A DNA stretch of 56,129 nucleotides from Avoscillospira sp045530865 (GCA_045530865.1 JAZSCX010000069.1:1-56129); one strand, 5' to 3'; counted from the stretch's first letter, positions 43,053 to 51,752 are shown. The notes: generated from the letters alone by a model not told the origin. A program made the numbers and translations.

Positions 43053-43751
43053 TTAATCCACAAACTCTCTCACGCAGCGCTCATAGGCAGCTACGGGATC
43101 GGCGGCGGCGGTGATGGGACGGCCGACAACGATGTAGTCGGAGCCGATCTTCTTTGCCTGCTCGGGGGTCATGACGCGGACCTGATCGCCCTTGTCGCCA
43201 TCGGCAAAGCGGACACCGGGGGTGACGGTGACGAAGTTCTTGCCGCAGCGGTTGTGTACGGCTTCTGCTTCCAGCGGGGGGCAGACCACGCCGTCCAGAC
43301 CGGCTTCCTTGGCGTTGTGGGCATAGTGCATGACCACCTCGGCCATTTCCTCGTTGATCAGCAGATCCTTCTTCATAGCCTCAGGGCTGGTGGAGGTCAG
43401 CTGGGTCACGGCAATCAGAATGGGACGGGTACCGTCGGGACGGGTCAGACCCTCCAGTGCGGCCTCCATCATGGCCTTGGTGCCGGAGGCATGGAGATTG
43501 GTCATGTCCACATCCAGCCGGGAAAGCACCGCCATGGATTTTTTCACGGTGTTGGGGATATCGTGGAGCTTCAGATCCAGAAAGATCTTGTGACCGCGGG
43601 CCTTCAGATCACGGACGATCTGGGGGCCTTCGGCGTAGTACAGCTCCATGCCAATCTTGATAAAGGGCTTTTTGCCGGTGAACTGATCCAGAAACTGGAA
43701 GGTAGCCTCTTTGCTGGCGAAGTCACAGGCAATGATGACGTCTTTTCCCAT
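43053..43751 (-). CDS. pyrF: OMP decarboxylase (PyrF)
   Basis: A 232-residue barrel with the active-site set in FLDLKLHDIPNTVKKS (DxKxxD) and the phosphate loop DYIVVGRPITAAADP. It yields UMP. A long palindromic repeat separates it from pyrD upstream, yet the operon order continues. Confidence 0.97.
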   Translation of the reverse strand: MGKDVIIACDFASKEATFQFLDQFTGKKPFIKIGMELYYAEGPQIVRDLKARGHKIFLDLKLHDIPNTVKKSMAVLSRLDVDMTNLHASGTKAMMEAALEGLTRPDGTRPILIAVTQLTSTSPEAMKKDLLINEEMAEVVMHYAHNAKEAGLDGVVCPPLEAEAVHNRCGKNFVTVTPGVRFADGDKGDQVRVMTPEQAKKIGSDYIVVGRPITAAADPVAAYERCVREFVD

Positions 43752-43788
43752 AATTCTATCTCCTTTTGAATGAAGTATCGTTTATCCG

Positions 43789-43885
43789 TGTCATTCCGAG
43801 GAGGGCGTAAGCTCGACGTGGGAAACCGTTTCCTCTTTGTGTGGAGAAGCGGATTGCCACGCCGCTTTCAGCGGCTCGCAATGAC
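43789..43885. repeat. GTCATT-ended long intergenic repeat
   Basis: About 97 bases with inverted ends (GTCATTCCGAG and CTCGCAATGAC) and internal pairs (GACGTGGGAAACCGTTTCC; GGATTGCCACGCCGC; GCCGCTTTCAGCGGC). It lies between pyrF and pyrD within the transcript. No coding capacity; resembles a MITE-like Firmicute repeat. Confidence 0.75.
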
Positions 43886-43897
43886 CGGTTGTTTGTG

Positions 43898-44809
43898 TCA
43901 GTGTGCTGCGCCGATGATATCGGAAAGCTTCTCAATCCGGTATTCTGCCATGACTCTGGGCAGATCCTCAATGATCTTCTTGCAGGCGAAGGGATCCGCC
44001 AGATTGGCGGCGCCTACTTCCACAGCGGTGGCGCCGGCCAGCATCATTTCGATGACGTCCTGCGCGCTGGAAACGCCGCCCATGCCCACCACGGGGATCT
44101 TGACGGCCTTGCTGACCTGATATACCATGCGGACAGCAACGGGGAACACGGCAGGGCCGGAGTAGCCGCCGGTGGTGTTGGCGATCAGGGGCTTGCGGGT
44201 GCGGAGGTTGATCCGCATACCGAGCAGGGTGTTGATCAGGCTGACGCCGTCGGCGCCTGCATCCTCGCAGGCTTTTGCCATGGTGACGATGTCGGTCACA
44301 TTGGGAGTCAGCTTGATGATGATGGGCTTGGTGGTGACGGCGCGGACAGCCTTGGTCACCTCTGCGGCGGCCTTGGGGTCGGTGCCGAAGCTCATGCCGC
44401 CGCCGTGGACGTTGGGGCAGGAGATGTTCACTTCCAGCCAGCCGATGCCGTCCTCTTTATCCAGCTTTTCGCAGACCTCCACATATTCGTCCACGGAGAA
44501 ACCGGAGATATTGGCCATGACAGGCTTGTGGAAGATTTTTCGCAGTTCGGGCAGCTCGTGGGCGATCACATGATCCACACCGGGATTCTGCAGACCCACG
44601 GCATTGAGCATGCCGGAAGGGCATTCCGCAATTCTGGGGGTAGGGTTGCCGAACCGGGGCTCCCGGGTGGTACCCTTGAAGGAAAAGCTGCCGAGGCAGT
44701 TGATGTCGTAAAACTGATGGAACTCCTGACCGAAGCCAAAGGTGCCGGATGCGGGGATCACCGGGTTATCCAGTTCGATTCCACACAGGGTTGTCTTTAA
44801 ATCTACCAT
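43898..44809 (-). CDS. pyrD: Dihydroorotate dehydrogenase, class 1B catalytic chain (PyrD)
   Basis: A 303-residue FMN enzyme with NPVIPASGTFGFG, the active-site loop NISCPNVHGGGMSFG (Cys base) and GMGGVSSAQDVIEMMLAGATAVEVG. It works with PyrK to pass electrons to NAD+. It overlaps pyrK by seven bases. Confidence 0.96.
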   Translation of the reverse strand: MVDLKTTLCGIELDNPVIPASGTFGFGQEFHQFYDINCLGSFSFKGTTREPRFGNPTPRIAECPSGMLNAVGLQNPGVDHVIAHELPELRKIFHKPVMANISGFSVDEYVEVCEKLDKEDGIGWLEVNISCPNVHGGGMSFGTDPKAAAEVTKAVRAVTTKPIIIKLTPNVTDIVTMAKACEDAGADGVSLINTLLGMRINLRTRKPLIANTTGGYSGPAVFPVAVRMVYQVSKAVKIPVVGMGGVSSAQDVIEMMLAGATAVEVGAANLADPFACKKIIEDLPRVMAEYRIEKLSDIIGAAH

Positions 44810-45534
44810 ACGATCTCCTCCCGTTCCAGAACAGGGCCATCCTTGCAGATGCGCTTGTTGCCGTATTTGGTCTTGCAGGTGCAGCCCATGCAGGCGCCGA
44901 AGCCGCAGCCCATTCGCTCTTCAAAGCTGTACTGACCGCTGGTGACGGCCACTTTTTCAATGGCCTTAAACATGGGCATGGGGCCGCAGGTGAAGAAATA
45001 GCTGTAGGAGAGGTCTTTCATCACATCGGTGACGAAGCCCTTGGTACCGTAGGAACCGTCGGCGGTGGCAACGTGAACCGTCACGCCCAGCGCCTTGAAT
45101 TCCTCTTCATAGAAGATTTCCGCTTTGGTGTTGAAGCCCAGAATGACCGTGACCTGCTTGCCCTCCTGTACCAGCCGCTTGGCAAGGCCGTACATGGGCG
45201 GCACACCTACGCCGCCGCCGATGAGCAGGGGCGCGTCGCCGGCCTTGGAGGTGTCATAGCCGTTGCCTAAGTTTACCAGCGTGTCGATCACAGCGCCGGG
45301 CTGCAGTCTGGTCATCTGCTCCGTGCCGGTGCCGACCACCTTGTAAATCAGGGTCAGGCTGGTTTCGTCCCAGTCGCAGATGGAAATGGGGCGGCGCAGG
45401 TACAGGCCGTCCAGCTTCAGGTTGACGAACCGGCCGGGAGCGGTGATGGCAGAGGTGTCTGCCTGCAGCCGCATTTTCCAGACCAGATCGGTCACGGGCT
45501 TATTTTCCAAAATGGTGCAGAATTGCTGATCCAT
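44803..45534 (-). CDS. pyrK: Dihydroorotate dehydrogenase electron-transfer chain (PyrK)
   Basis: A 243-residue FAD/2Fe-2S protein. It has FAD-binding LRRPISICD (RxYS-like), the NAD domain LLIGGGVGVPPMYGLA and the cluster motif CGFGACMGCTC...C at the C-terminus. It transfers electrons from PyrD to NAD+. GGAG precedes its ATG. Confidence 0.95.
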   Translation of the reverse strand: MDQQFCTILENKPVTDLVWKMRLQADTSAITAPGRFVNLKLDGLYLRRPISICDWDETSLTLIYKVVGTGTEQMTRLQPGAVIDTLVNLGNGYDTSKAGDAPLLIGGGVGVPPMYGLAKRLVQEGKQVTVILGFNTKAEIFYEEEFKALGVTVHVATADGSYGTKGFVTDVMKDLSYSYFFTCGPMPMFKAIEKVAVTSGQYSFEERMGCGFGACMGCTCKTKYGNKRICKDGPVLEREEIVW

Positions 45535-45557
45535 TTGTATTCTCCTTTAGATTGGTT

Positions 45558-45584
45558 TGTAGGGGCGACCATTGGTCGCCCGCC
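45558..45584. repeat. TGTAGGGG-type repeat, copy 4
   Basis: TGTAGGGGCGACC, ATT, GGTCGCCCGCC: an 8-bp stem with a three-base loop, between pyrC and pyrK. Confidence 0.75.
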
Positions 45585-45589
45585 ATATC

Positions 45590-46783
45590 TTATTCTGCCT
45601 TCCAGACCACCGTGCCGTTCAGAACGGTCAGCAGGTTTTTGCCAAAGACCTCCATGCCGGTGAAGGGGGTAGCCTTGCCCATGCTGACGAAGTCGGCAGG
45701 GTCGATGGTGTAGTTCTCGTTCAGATCCCAGATGCTCCAGCCGTCCATGGGCAGGCCGAACCGCTTGCAGGGGTTGACGGTCAGTGCCTTCAGCACCGTC
45801 TCCATGGGAACAAGGCCGGGCTTGACCAGATAGGTGTACACCACGGGGAAGGCAGTCTCAATGCCCACCACGCCCATGGCGGATTTTTCCAGACCTCTGG
45901 ATTTTTCTTCAGCACTGTGGGGTGCATGGTCGGTGGCAATGCAGTCGATGGTGCCGTCTGCCAGACCCTCCACCAGAGCCTCCCGATCCTGCTTGCTGCG
46001 GATGGGCGGGTTCATCTTAAAGCGGCCATCCTCCTGCAGGCATCTGTCGTCCAGGGTCAGATAGTGGGGGCCGGTCTCACAGGTCACGTCGATGCCGGAT
46101 TTTTTGGCCTGCCGGATGACTTCCACACTTTCCTTGGTGGAAATGTGGCAGACATGGTAGGCGCAGCCGGTTTCTGCCGCCAGTTCCAGATCCCGGGCGA
46201 TGGGTTTCCATTCGCTTTCGGAGCAAATACCGCGGTGGCCGTGGGCCTTGGCGTAATCACCATCGTGGATATAGCCGCCGAAGAGCAGATCGTTGTCCTC
46301 ACAGTGGGCAACGATCATTTTGCCCAGTGCCTTGGCGCGGAGCATGGCCTCCCGCATCATGGCGCGGGACTGAACACCCCGTCCGTCATCGGAGAAGCCG
46401 CATACTCTGGGCGCCATGACATCCAGATCGGCCATGGTTTGTCCCAACTCTCCCACGGTGATGGCACCATAGGGGTAGACATGGATGCAGGCGTCGGCAG
46501 CAATGATTTCCTCCTGCTGCCGCAGATGCTCGTCACTGTCCGGCACCGGGTTCAGATTGGGCATGGCGCAGACGGTGGTGTAGCCGCCCCGGGCGCAGGC
46601 TTTTGTTCCGCTGGCAATGGTCTCCTTATAAGAAAAACCCGGCTCACGCAGATGCACATGTACATCTGCGAAGCCGGGGAAAACGGTATATTCACGATCA
46701 CCGGGGAGAGTAGAAACAATATCCCCGCAATCAGGAGTGGGAAGACCAAGGAATTCAAATCGGATATTGGAGTTGTGCAGCAT
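45590..46783 (-). CDS. pyrC: Dihydroorotase (PyrC)
   Basis: A 397-residue amidohydrolase that closes carbamoyl-aspartate to dihydroorotate. Metal-site motifs GFADVHVHLREPG (HxH), a His in IVAHCED, a His in AYHVCHIS, and CIATDHAPH. ATG 46783 is chosen because the in-frame region further upstream crosses the promoter and it has a GGGAG site. First gene of the pyr operon. Confidence 0.95.
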   Translation of the reverse strand: MLHNSNIRFEFLGLPTPDCGDIVSTLPGDREYTVFPGFADVHVHLREPGFSYKETIASGTKACARGGYTTVCAMPNLNPVPDSDEHLRQQEEIIAADACIHVYPYGAITVGELGQTMADLDVMAPRVCGFSDDGRGVQSRAMMREAMLRAKALGKMIVAHCEDNDLLFGGYIHDGDYAKAHGHRGICSESEWKPIARDLELAAETGCAYHVCHISTKESVEVIRQAKKSGIDVTCETGPHYLTLDDRCLQEDGRFKMNPPIRSKQDREALVEGLADGTIDCIATDHAPHSAEEKSRGLEKSAMGVVGIETAFPVVYTYLVKPGLVPMETVLKALTVNPCKRFGLPMDGWSIWDLNENYTIDPADFVSMGKATPFTGMEVFGKNLLTVLNGTVVWKAE

Positions 46784-46829
46784 GGATAGACTCCCTTCCG
46801 GTCTACAGACCTGTCTCATTATCTGAATT

Positions 46830-46858
46830 ATTATAGCAAAACAGATTGGAAAGCGCAA
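46830..46858 (-). promoter_or_regulatory. Promoter of the pyr operon
   Basis: Minus-strand TTGCGC, 17-base spacer, TATAAT with TG before the -10. The leader is only about 40 bases, so there is no room for a PyrR-type attenuator. A GGTCTACAGACC dyad (46800-46811) lies in the early transcript. Confidence 0.75.
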
Positions 46859-46871
46859 GTGCTTTTTCCTG

Positions 46872-47501
46872 TTATCCCGGATGATAGGTATCGCACCACG
46901 GAGCGAGGGTGCAGCTTTCGCAACGGGGGTTCCGGGCGGTACAGACGGCGCGGCCGTGGAGCACGATCCGGTGGCAGAAATCAGAGCTTTCCTCCGGCGG
47001 CAGAATGGCCCGGAGCTGGGCTTCCACCTTTTCCGGCTCCTTGCCCCTGGCAAGTCCTAATTTGTTGGAAATGCGGATGCAGTGGGTGTCGCAGACCACG
47101 GAGCCGGGAACCTTGTACAGGTCGCCCAGCAGCAGATTGGCGGTTTTCCGTCCTACACCGGGGATGGACAGCAGTTCTTCCATGGTGGCGGGCACTTTTC
47201 CGCCGAACTTGTCCCGCAGCATCTGGCAGGCCAGCACGATGTCCCGGGCCTTGTGCCGGTAAAAGCCGCAGGAATGGACGTATTCCTCCACCTCCGCCAC
47301 ATCGGCTTCGGCAAAATCATTCAGGGTGGGGAACCGGTCGAAAAGGGCGGGGGTGACCTGATTGACCCGCTCATCGGTGCACTGGGCGGACAGGCGCACG
47401 GCGATCAGCAGCTGATAATCGTGTTCATAGTGCAGGGCACACATGGGATCGGGGTAAGATTCTTTTAAAAATTCGATGATTTTAGCGACTTTTTCCTGCA
47501 T
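46872..47501 (-). CDS. nth: Endonuclease III (Nth), base-excision repair glycosylase
   Basis: A 209-residue enzyme that removes oxidised pyrimidines and nicks DNA. Helix-hairpin-helix IPGVGRKTANLLL with the catalytic Lys (about 117-121), catalytic Asp in VVCDTHC, and the 4Fe-4S set CTARNPRCESCTLAPWC. ATG 47501 has AAGGAG nine bases upstream; the in-frame extension has none. Confidence 0.96.
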   Translation of the reverse strand: MQEKVAKIIEFLKESYPDPMCALHYEHDYQLLIAVRLSAQCTDERVNQVTPALFDRFPTLNDFAEADVAEVEEYVHSCGFYRHKARDIVLACQMLRDKFGGKVPATMEELLSIPGVGRKTANLLLGDLYKVPGSVVCDTHCIRISNKLGLARGKEPEKVEAQLRAILPPEESSDFCHRIVLHGRAVCTARNPRCESCTLAPWCDTYHPG

Positions 47502-47531
47502 TTTTCGGTCTCCTTCGATGCATTTACCTGC

Positions 47532-47537
47532 ATTATA
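47532..47537 (-). promoter_or_regulatory. Extended -10 of nth
   Basis: Minus-strand TGGTATAAT about 35 bases before the start; the -35 (TTCCCA) is weak. Confidence 0.5.
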
Positions 47538-47565
47538 CCAGAAAAAAACGCCCTTGGGAAGAGGA

Positions 47566-47594
47566 TTGCGCCCCTTGCAGGGCTGTGATATAAT
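47566..47594 (+). promoter_or_regulatory. Promoter of the RluA-type gene
   Basis: TTGCGC, 17-base spacer, TATAAT with TGA before the -10: the same two hexamers as the pyr promoter. Confidence 0.75.
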
Positions 47595-47623
47595 CAAAAA
47601 AGACGAAAAAGGAGGGTTTTTTC

Positions 47624-47737
47624 ATGGTAAAACTCGGTGTAATCGGGCGTAATTTTGTGGCAGAGGGAGAGATAGATCCCGTGCCGTGGAATGAGGCCAG
47701 CCTGATCACCATGGAGGGATCGCTTCGCAATGATTGA
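47624..47737 (+). CDS. Short 37-codon frame before rluA-type gene (leader or remnant)
   Basis: ATG 47624 stands six bases after GGAGGG and directs a 37-residue product that overlaps the rluA-type start by eight bases. Its N-terminus MVKLGVIGRNFV is like the NAD-binding start of Gfo/Idh-type oxidoreductases, but the frame ends long before a domain. It may be a translated leader coupling into the next gene, or a fused relic of an oxidoreductase gene. No known function. Confidence 0.4.
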   Translation: MVKLGVIGRNFVAEGEIDPVPWNEASLITMEGSLRND

Positions 47738-48362
47738 AATCATTTATCAGGACCGGGATATTCTGGTCTGCATCAAGCCGGCGGGGGTAAAATCCACCGA
47801 TGAGCCCGGCGGCCTGCCGGAACTGATTCGGCAGACATTGGGAGATCCCAATGCCAATGTCCGCACGGTTCACCGGCTGGATCAGGCTGTCAGCGGCCTG
47901 ATGGTGCTGGCACGGCGGGCAAAGGCGGCTTCGGAGCTGTCCCGCCAGATTCGGGAAGGGGAATTTCAAAAGGAATATCTGGCGGTTGTCCACGGACACA
48001 CAAAAGAACAAGACACTCTTACCGACCTGCTGCTGCGGAACAAACAGGAGCGGAAAACCTACGTGGTACAGGAGCCGGGGAAGGATGTACAGGAAGCAAT
48101 TCTTGATTATGTAAATCTTGGAGAGGCGGACGGCCTTTCCAAAGTCCGTGTCATTCTGCGGACAGGCCGCACCCATCAGATCCGCTGTCAGTTTGCCTCC
48201 CGTGGCTGGCCGCTGGTGGGAGACAAAAAATACGGAACCGGGGAGGACGACTGCCCCGTTGCATTGTGGTCTTACCGGCTGGCGTTCCGTCACCCCTACT
48301 CCGGCGAGCCCATGGAGTTTATCCACGAACCGCCGGAAATGGAACCATGGGTGGCCTTTTAA
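47730..48362 (+). CDS. RluA-family pseudouridine synthase
   Basis: A 210-residue enzyme with the catalytic Asp in VHRLDQAVSGLMVLAR (about 50-65), then VILRTGRTHQIRCQFASRGWPLVGDKKYG. The N-terminal S4 RNA-binding domain is absent, so it is the short RluA/TruC-like type. It modifies uridines in rRNA or tRNA; the site is not deducible. No strong ribosome site of its own, so translation may be coupled to the 37-codon frame. Confidence 0.9.
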   Translation: MIEIIYQDRDILVCIKPAGVKSTDEPGGLPELIRQTLGDPNANVRTVHRLDQAVSGLMVLARRAKAASELSRQIREGEFQKEYLAVVHGHTKEQDTLTDLLLRNKQERKTYVVQEPGKDVQEAILDYVNLGEADGLSKVRVILRTGRTHQIRCQFASRGWPLVGDKKYGTGEDDCPVALWSYRLAFRHPYSGEPMEFIHEPPEMEPWVAF

Positions 48363-48376
48363 CGGTGGATTGTTGC

Positions 48377-48405
48377 TTGTTTTTCGATCATAAATTCGAT
48401 ATAAT
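48377..48405 (+). promoter_or_regulatory. Promoter of rarA
   Basis: TTGTTT, 17-base spacer, TATAAT; AAAGGAG follows at 48423. Confidence 0.7.
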
Positions 48406-48437
48406 ATACCAAATCCAAGAAGAAAGGAGTCTTGTCC

Positions 48438-49700
48438 ATGTATCAGCCTTTGGCGGATGAACTGCGTCCTGTGGAGTTGGATGACGTCTGTGGACAGGAT
48501 CACATTCTGGCCCCCGGCGCGCTGCTGCGGCGGATCATTGAGAGCGGAAAGATCCCCAATATGATCTTCTACGGCCCCTCCGGCGTAGGCAAGACCACGG
48601 TGGCAAATATCATTGCCGCCCGGACAAAAAGAAGGTTATGCAAACTTAATGCCACTACGGCGTCCTCTTCCGACATTAAGGAGATCGTGGCTCAGTTGGA
48701 TACCTTTCTGGCGCCCAACGGCATTTTGCTCTATCTGGATGAGATTCAGTATTTCACAAAAAAACAGCAGCAGACGCTGCTGGAGCATATTGAAAACGGT
48801 CGGATCACCCTGATCGCTTCCACCACGGAAAATCCCTATTTTTATGTGTATTCCGCCATTTTGTCCCGTTCCACGGTGTTTGAGTTTAAGTCCGTGGAGC
48901 CTGCTGCGGCGGAAAAGGCCGTGCGCCGCGCCATTGCCCACATGGAACGGAAAACAGGCCTGACGGCGGAGGTGGAGCCGGAGGCCCTGCGGCAGATCGC
49001 ATCGGCCTGCGGCGGTGATATCCGCAAGGCTATCAACGCGGTGGAGCTGCTGTTCTCCGCCGGTGTGGTGGAGGGGCAGAACATTCACCTGACCTGCGAG
49101 GATGCGAAGGCTGCTTCTCAGCGCTCCGGTATGCGTTATGACCGGGAGGGCGATCAGCACTTTGATGTGCTTTCGGCGCTGATGAAGTCCCTCCGCGGTT
49201 CCGACCCCGATGCAGCTATGCACTATTTGGCACGGCTGCTGGAAGCAGGCGACCTGCAGGGCGCCTGCCGCCGGATCCTCTGTTCCGCCAGCGAGGATAT
49301 CGGTCTGGCTTACCCACAGGCAGTCACCATTGTCAAATCCTGCGTGGACAGCGCACTGCAGCTGGGTCTGCCGGAGGGCCGTCTGCCGCTGGCACAGGCC
49401 TGCCTGCTGCTTGCCACCGCACCCAAGTCCAATTCCGTGGAAATGGCCATTGATGCGGCAATCACGGATGTGCGTGCCGGAATCACCGGCAGTCTCCCTC
49501 GGGAGCTGCAGAACGTCCATGCCGACGGTGCAGGCTTTGAGCGGGAACAGGGCTACCTCTATCCCCACAACTACCCCGGACACTGGGTCAGGCAGCAGTA
49601 TCTGCCCGATGAGCTGCTGGGCCGCCGCTACTATGAATTCGGCGACAACAAAAATGAACAGGCTGCCAAGCGATATTGGGAGGAGATCAAAAAACCGTGA
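48438..49700 (+). CDS. rarA: Replication-associated recombination ATPase (RarA/MgsA)
   Basis: A 420-residue clamp-loader-like AAA+ protein acting at stalled forks. Walker A GPSGVGKTT (about 44-52), Walker B LYLDEIQYF (the usual DEIHRF is varied), sensor 1 ASTTENPYF, sensor 2 GGDIRKAINAVE, and the tetramerisation part with SEDIGLAYPQA and the C-terminal YPHNYPGHWVRQQYLP. ATG 48438 is better spaced from AAAGGAG than an in-frame TTG at 48432. It runs 14 bases into the 3' end of the convergent S1 gene. Confidence 0.94.
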   Translation: MYQPLADELRPVELDDVCGQDHILAPGALLRRIIESGKIPNMIFYGPSGVGKTTVANIIAARTKRRLCKLNATTASSSDIKEIVAQLDTFLAPNGILLYLDEIQYFTKKQQQTLLEHIENGRITLIASTTENPYFYVYSAILSRSTVFEFKSVEPAAAEKAVRRAIAHMERKTGLTAEVEPEALRQIASACGGDIRKAINAVELLFSAGVVEGQNIHLTCEDAKAASQRSGMRYDREGDQHFDVLSALMKSLRGSDPDAAMHYLARLLEAGDLQGACRRILCSASEDIGLAYPQAVTIVKSCVDSALQLGLPEGRLPLAQACLLLATAPKSNSVEMAIDAAITDVRAGITGSLPRELQNVHADGAGFEREQGYLYPHNYPGHWVRQQYLPDELLGRRYYEFGDNKNEQAAKRYWEEIKKP

Positions 49701-50586
49701 TGGTTTTTGCCGTGGTCTCCGAGCCGTAGCGCCAGCGGTCCATATGACCGGAGGTGCGGAAGTAGGGCAGAGGACGCTGGGGAAGGGTACTGGGATCCAG
49801 TTTCCGCAAGGCTACCAGTTTGATCTTCAGCCGTTCCGGCAGAATGGATTTTATGTAAACCGAAATAGCATCGCCCACCCGAAGGTCGAAATTCGGTTCT
49901 GCCAGTCCCGACAGGTTGGGCGCCAGCTCCACAAAGGCACCGTATTCCTTGATGCTGCGGACGATGCCTGTGACGGTCTGCCCGACCTGAAACCGTGCGG
50001 CGTTTTCCTCCCATGTGCCCAACAGCTCCCGATGACTCAATTGGATGCGCATGGCGTCCCGGTCCAGAGAGCGGATCAGGACGTAAATGGACTGATCTTC
50101 ACGGAACCGGTCGCGGCTGTGGCTGATGCGGGAAACAGAGATGTATTCGATACCCAGCAGCGCGGGAACACCGCAGCCGATATCGCAGAAAGCACCAAAG
50201 GAGGCCGGATTGGTCACCACCGCCGGGAGGATATCCCCGGGCATGCCTGTTTCAAATAGATGGGTGCGGGCTTCTTCCTGCGCCAGCCGGCGGGATAACA
50301 GGGGCTGTTCGCCGGGAGAACATTCCAGAACCCGGAAGCTGATTGGCTTTCCTACCCGGGATAAAATGGCGATCTCCCGTGTGGAGCCGTCTGCAATACC
50401 AATAGCGGCTTCATTTCTGGGAATCCGCCCGGTGCAGCAGCCCAGATCCACAAGAAGATCGTGCTCCGGTGTGCAGAGTATGACCGGCGCCTGCAGAATA
50501 GAGCCGTCCTGACGGGCTTTTCGAAGCTGCTCCGCTGTGTACCCGCCGCGGTGCAGTCCCATTCCTTCGGGAAGATAGTTGTTCAT
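49687..50586 (-). CDS. S1-domain RNA-binding protein
   Basis: A 299-residue protein with two recognisable S1-type units (about 112-185, GDILPAVVTNPASFGAFCDIG; and about 198-262, GQTVTGIVRSIKEYGAFVELAPNLSGLAE) after an N-terminal part that looks like a decayed third. Related to ribosomal protein S1-like or IspH-fused S1 proteins of Firmicutes, but shorter. It probably binds RNA; no more can be said. GGGGGAA ribosome site. Confidence 0.82.
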   Translation of the reverse strand: MNNYLPEGMGLHRGGYTAEQLRKARQDGSILQAPVILCTPEHDLLVDLGCCTGRIPRNEAAIGIADGSTREIAILSRVGKPISFRVLECSPGEQPLLSRRLAQEEARTHLFETGMPGDILPAVVTNPASFGAFCDIGCGVPALLGIEYISVSRISHSRDRFREDQSIYVLIRSLDRDAMRIQLSHRELLGTWEENAARFQVGQTVTGIVRSIKEYGAFVELAPNLSGLAEPNFDLRVGDAISVYIKSILPERLKIKLVALRKLDPSTLPQRPLPYFRTSGHMDRWRYGSETTAKTITVF

Positions 50587-50645
50587 GGCAATTCCCCCTT
50601 GTTGATATCAATAATCTATATGCAATGGAAAGGCGGCGTTAACAC

Positions 50646-50846
50646 ATGGATGTGCGCTTACAGGATATTCTTGTGATGAAAAAGCCCCACCCCTGCGGCA
50701 GCAGGGAATGGCTGGTGCTCCGCACCGGTATGGATTTCCGGCTCCGCTGCTCCGGCTGCAGCCATGAGGTTCTGCTGCCCCGCAGCAAGGCGGAAAAGAA
50801 TATTAAACAGATCCTGCGGGACGGGGAATCCGTGCCCCTCAAATAG
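50646..50846 (+). CDS. DUF951 family protein
   Basis: A 66-residue protein: DVRLQDILVMKKPHPCGSREWLVLRTGMDFRLRC, then CSHEVLLPRSKAEKNIKQI. This is the full DUF951 pattern with conserved Cys residues (HPCG, RCSGC) that may bind metal. Common near sporulation or replication genes in Firmicutes; function unknown. Terminator at 50849-50890. Confidence 0.9.
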   Translation: MDVRLQDILVMKKPHPCGSREWLVLRTGMDFRLRCSGCSHEVLLPRSKAEKNIKQILRDGESVPLK

Positions 50847-50848
50847 AC

Positions 50849-50890
50849 AAAAAACGGTCGGTTTCCGGATTGGGAAACCGTCCGTTTTTT
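50849..50890 (+). terminator. Terminator of the DUF951 gene
   Basis: AAAAAACGG then CGGTTTCC, loop GGATTG, GGAAACCG then CCGTTTTTTT; one mismatch in a 17-bp stem. Confidence 0.85.
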
Positions 50891-50930
50891 TATGCCGGGA
50901 GCGGTATACTTTGTCCATGGGGGTGGTGCC

Positions 50931-51752
50931 GTGACGGTGTATGTGGATCTGCTGTTTGGCGTCAATACGCTGATCAATTATTTGCTGCTGCGGGGCAGCG
51001 CGGCCATGGGCGGCTGTCCGGCAGGGTTCCGGCGGCTGGTGGGAGCCGCTTGCCTGGGCGGACTCTATGCGGTGGCTACGGTGCTGCCGGGGCTGGAATT
51101 GCTGCAGGGGATGGTGTTTCAGCTGGTCTGTGCGGCGGGGATGATTTTGCTGGCCTTCGGGTGGAAGCGGAACGCCCTGAAGCAGGGGCTGTTTTTCTTT
51201 GCTCTGAGCTTTGCTTTTGGGGGCGTGGTGCTGCTGCTGGTGCAGGCGGTGGAACCGGACTGCCTGTTTCTGGGCGGAAAGGCGTATTATGCCGTCAGTA
51301 CGCCGGCACTGCTGCTTCTGGCGGGAGCCTGCTATGGATTGGCGGCGGTGGTGCTGAGCGGCTGGGGTACCCACACCGGTGGGGACCTGGTGGCGCTGGA
51401 GCTGCAGCTGGGGGAACGGAAAACCAACCTGAAAGCTCTGCGGGACACAGGCAACACCCTGCGGGATCCCATCACCGGACAGCGGATACTGGTGGCAGAC
51501 TGGAATGTGTTGGAGCGGCTTCTGCCGGAAGTCAGTCTGATACGGGATCCGACAGAACTGGCAATGCAATTTCCGGAACTGCGGTTCCGGTTGGTGCGCT
51601 ACGAAGCAGTGGGCAGCAAAGGCCTGCTGCCTGCGGTGCGCTGTCAGGTGCGGCAGGGAAGGAAGAAAGGTACCCTGCTGGTTGCGTTTACAAAAACGGA
51701 ATTATCCGCTCACGGGCGGTTTGAAGCATTGACTGGAGGGGATGTTCGGTGA
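50931..51752 (+). CDS. spoIIGA: Sigma-E processing peptidase (SpoIIGA)
   Basis: A 273-residue membrane protease. Five N-terminal helices (about 1-140) are followed by a cytoplasmic pepsin-like half with the catalytic ALRDTGNTLRDPITG (DTGN). During sporulation it cleaves the pro-region of sigma-E in the mother cell. GTG 50931 (MTVYVDLLFGVN) is the conserved start; an upstream in-frame ATG overlaps the terminator. It overlaps sigE by four bases. Confidence 0.92.
   Translation: MTVYVDLLFGVNTLINYLLLRGSAAMGGCPAGFRRLVGAACLGGLYAVATVLPGLELLQGMVFQLVCAAGMILLAFGWKRNALKQGLFFFALSFAFGGVVLLLVQAVEPDCLFLGGKAYYAVSTPALLLLAGACYGLAAVVLSGWGTHTGGDLVALELQLGERKTNLKALRDTGNTLRDPITGQRILVADWNVLERLLPEVSLIRDPTELAMQFPELRFRLVRYEAVGSKGLLPAVRCQVRQGRKKGTLLVAFTKTELSAHGRFEALTGGDVR

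Noticed and set aside
46784..46830. PyrR-dependent attenuator before pyrC
   Set aside because: The leader is only about 40 bases and has no terminator/antiterminator pair.
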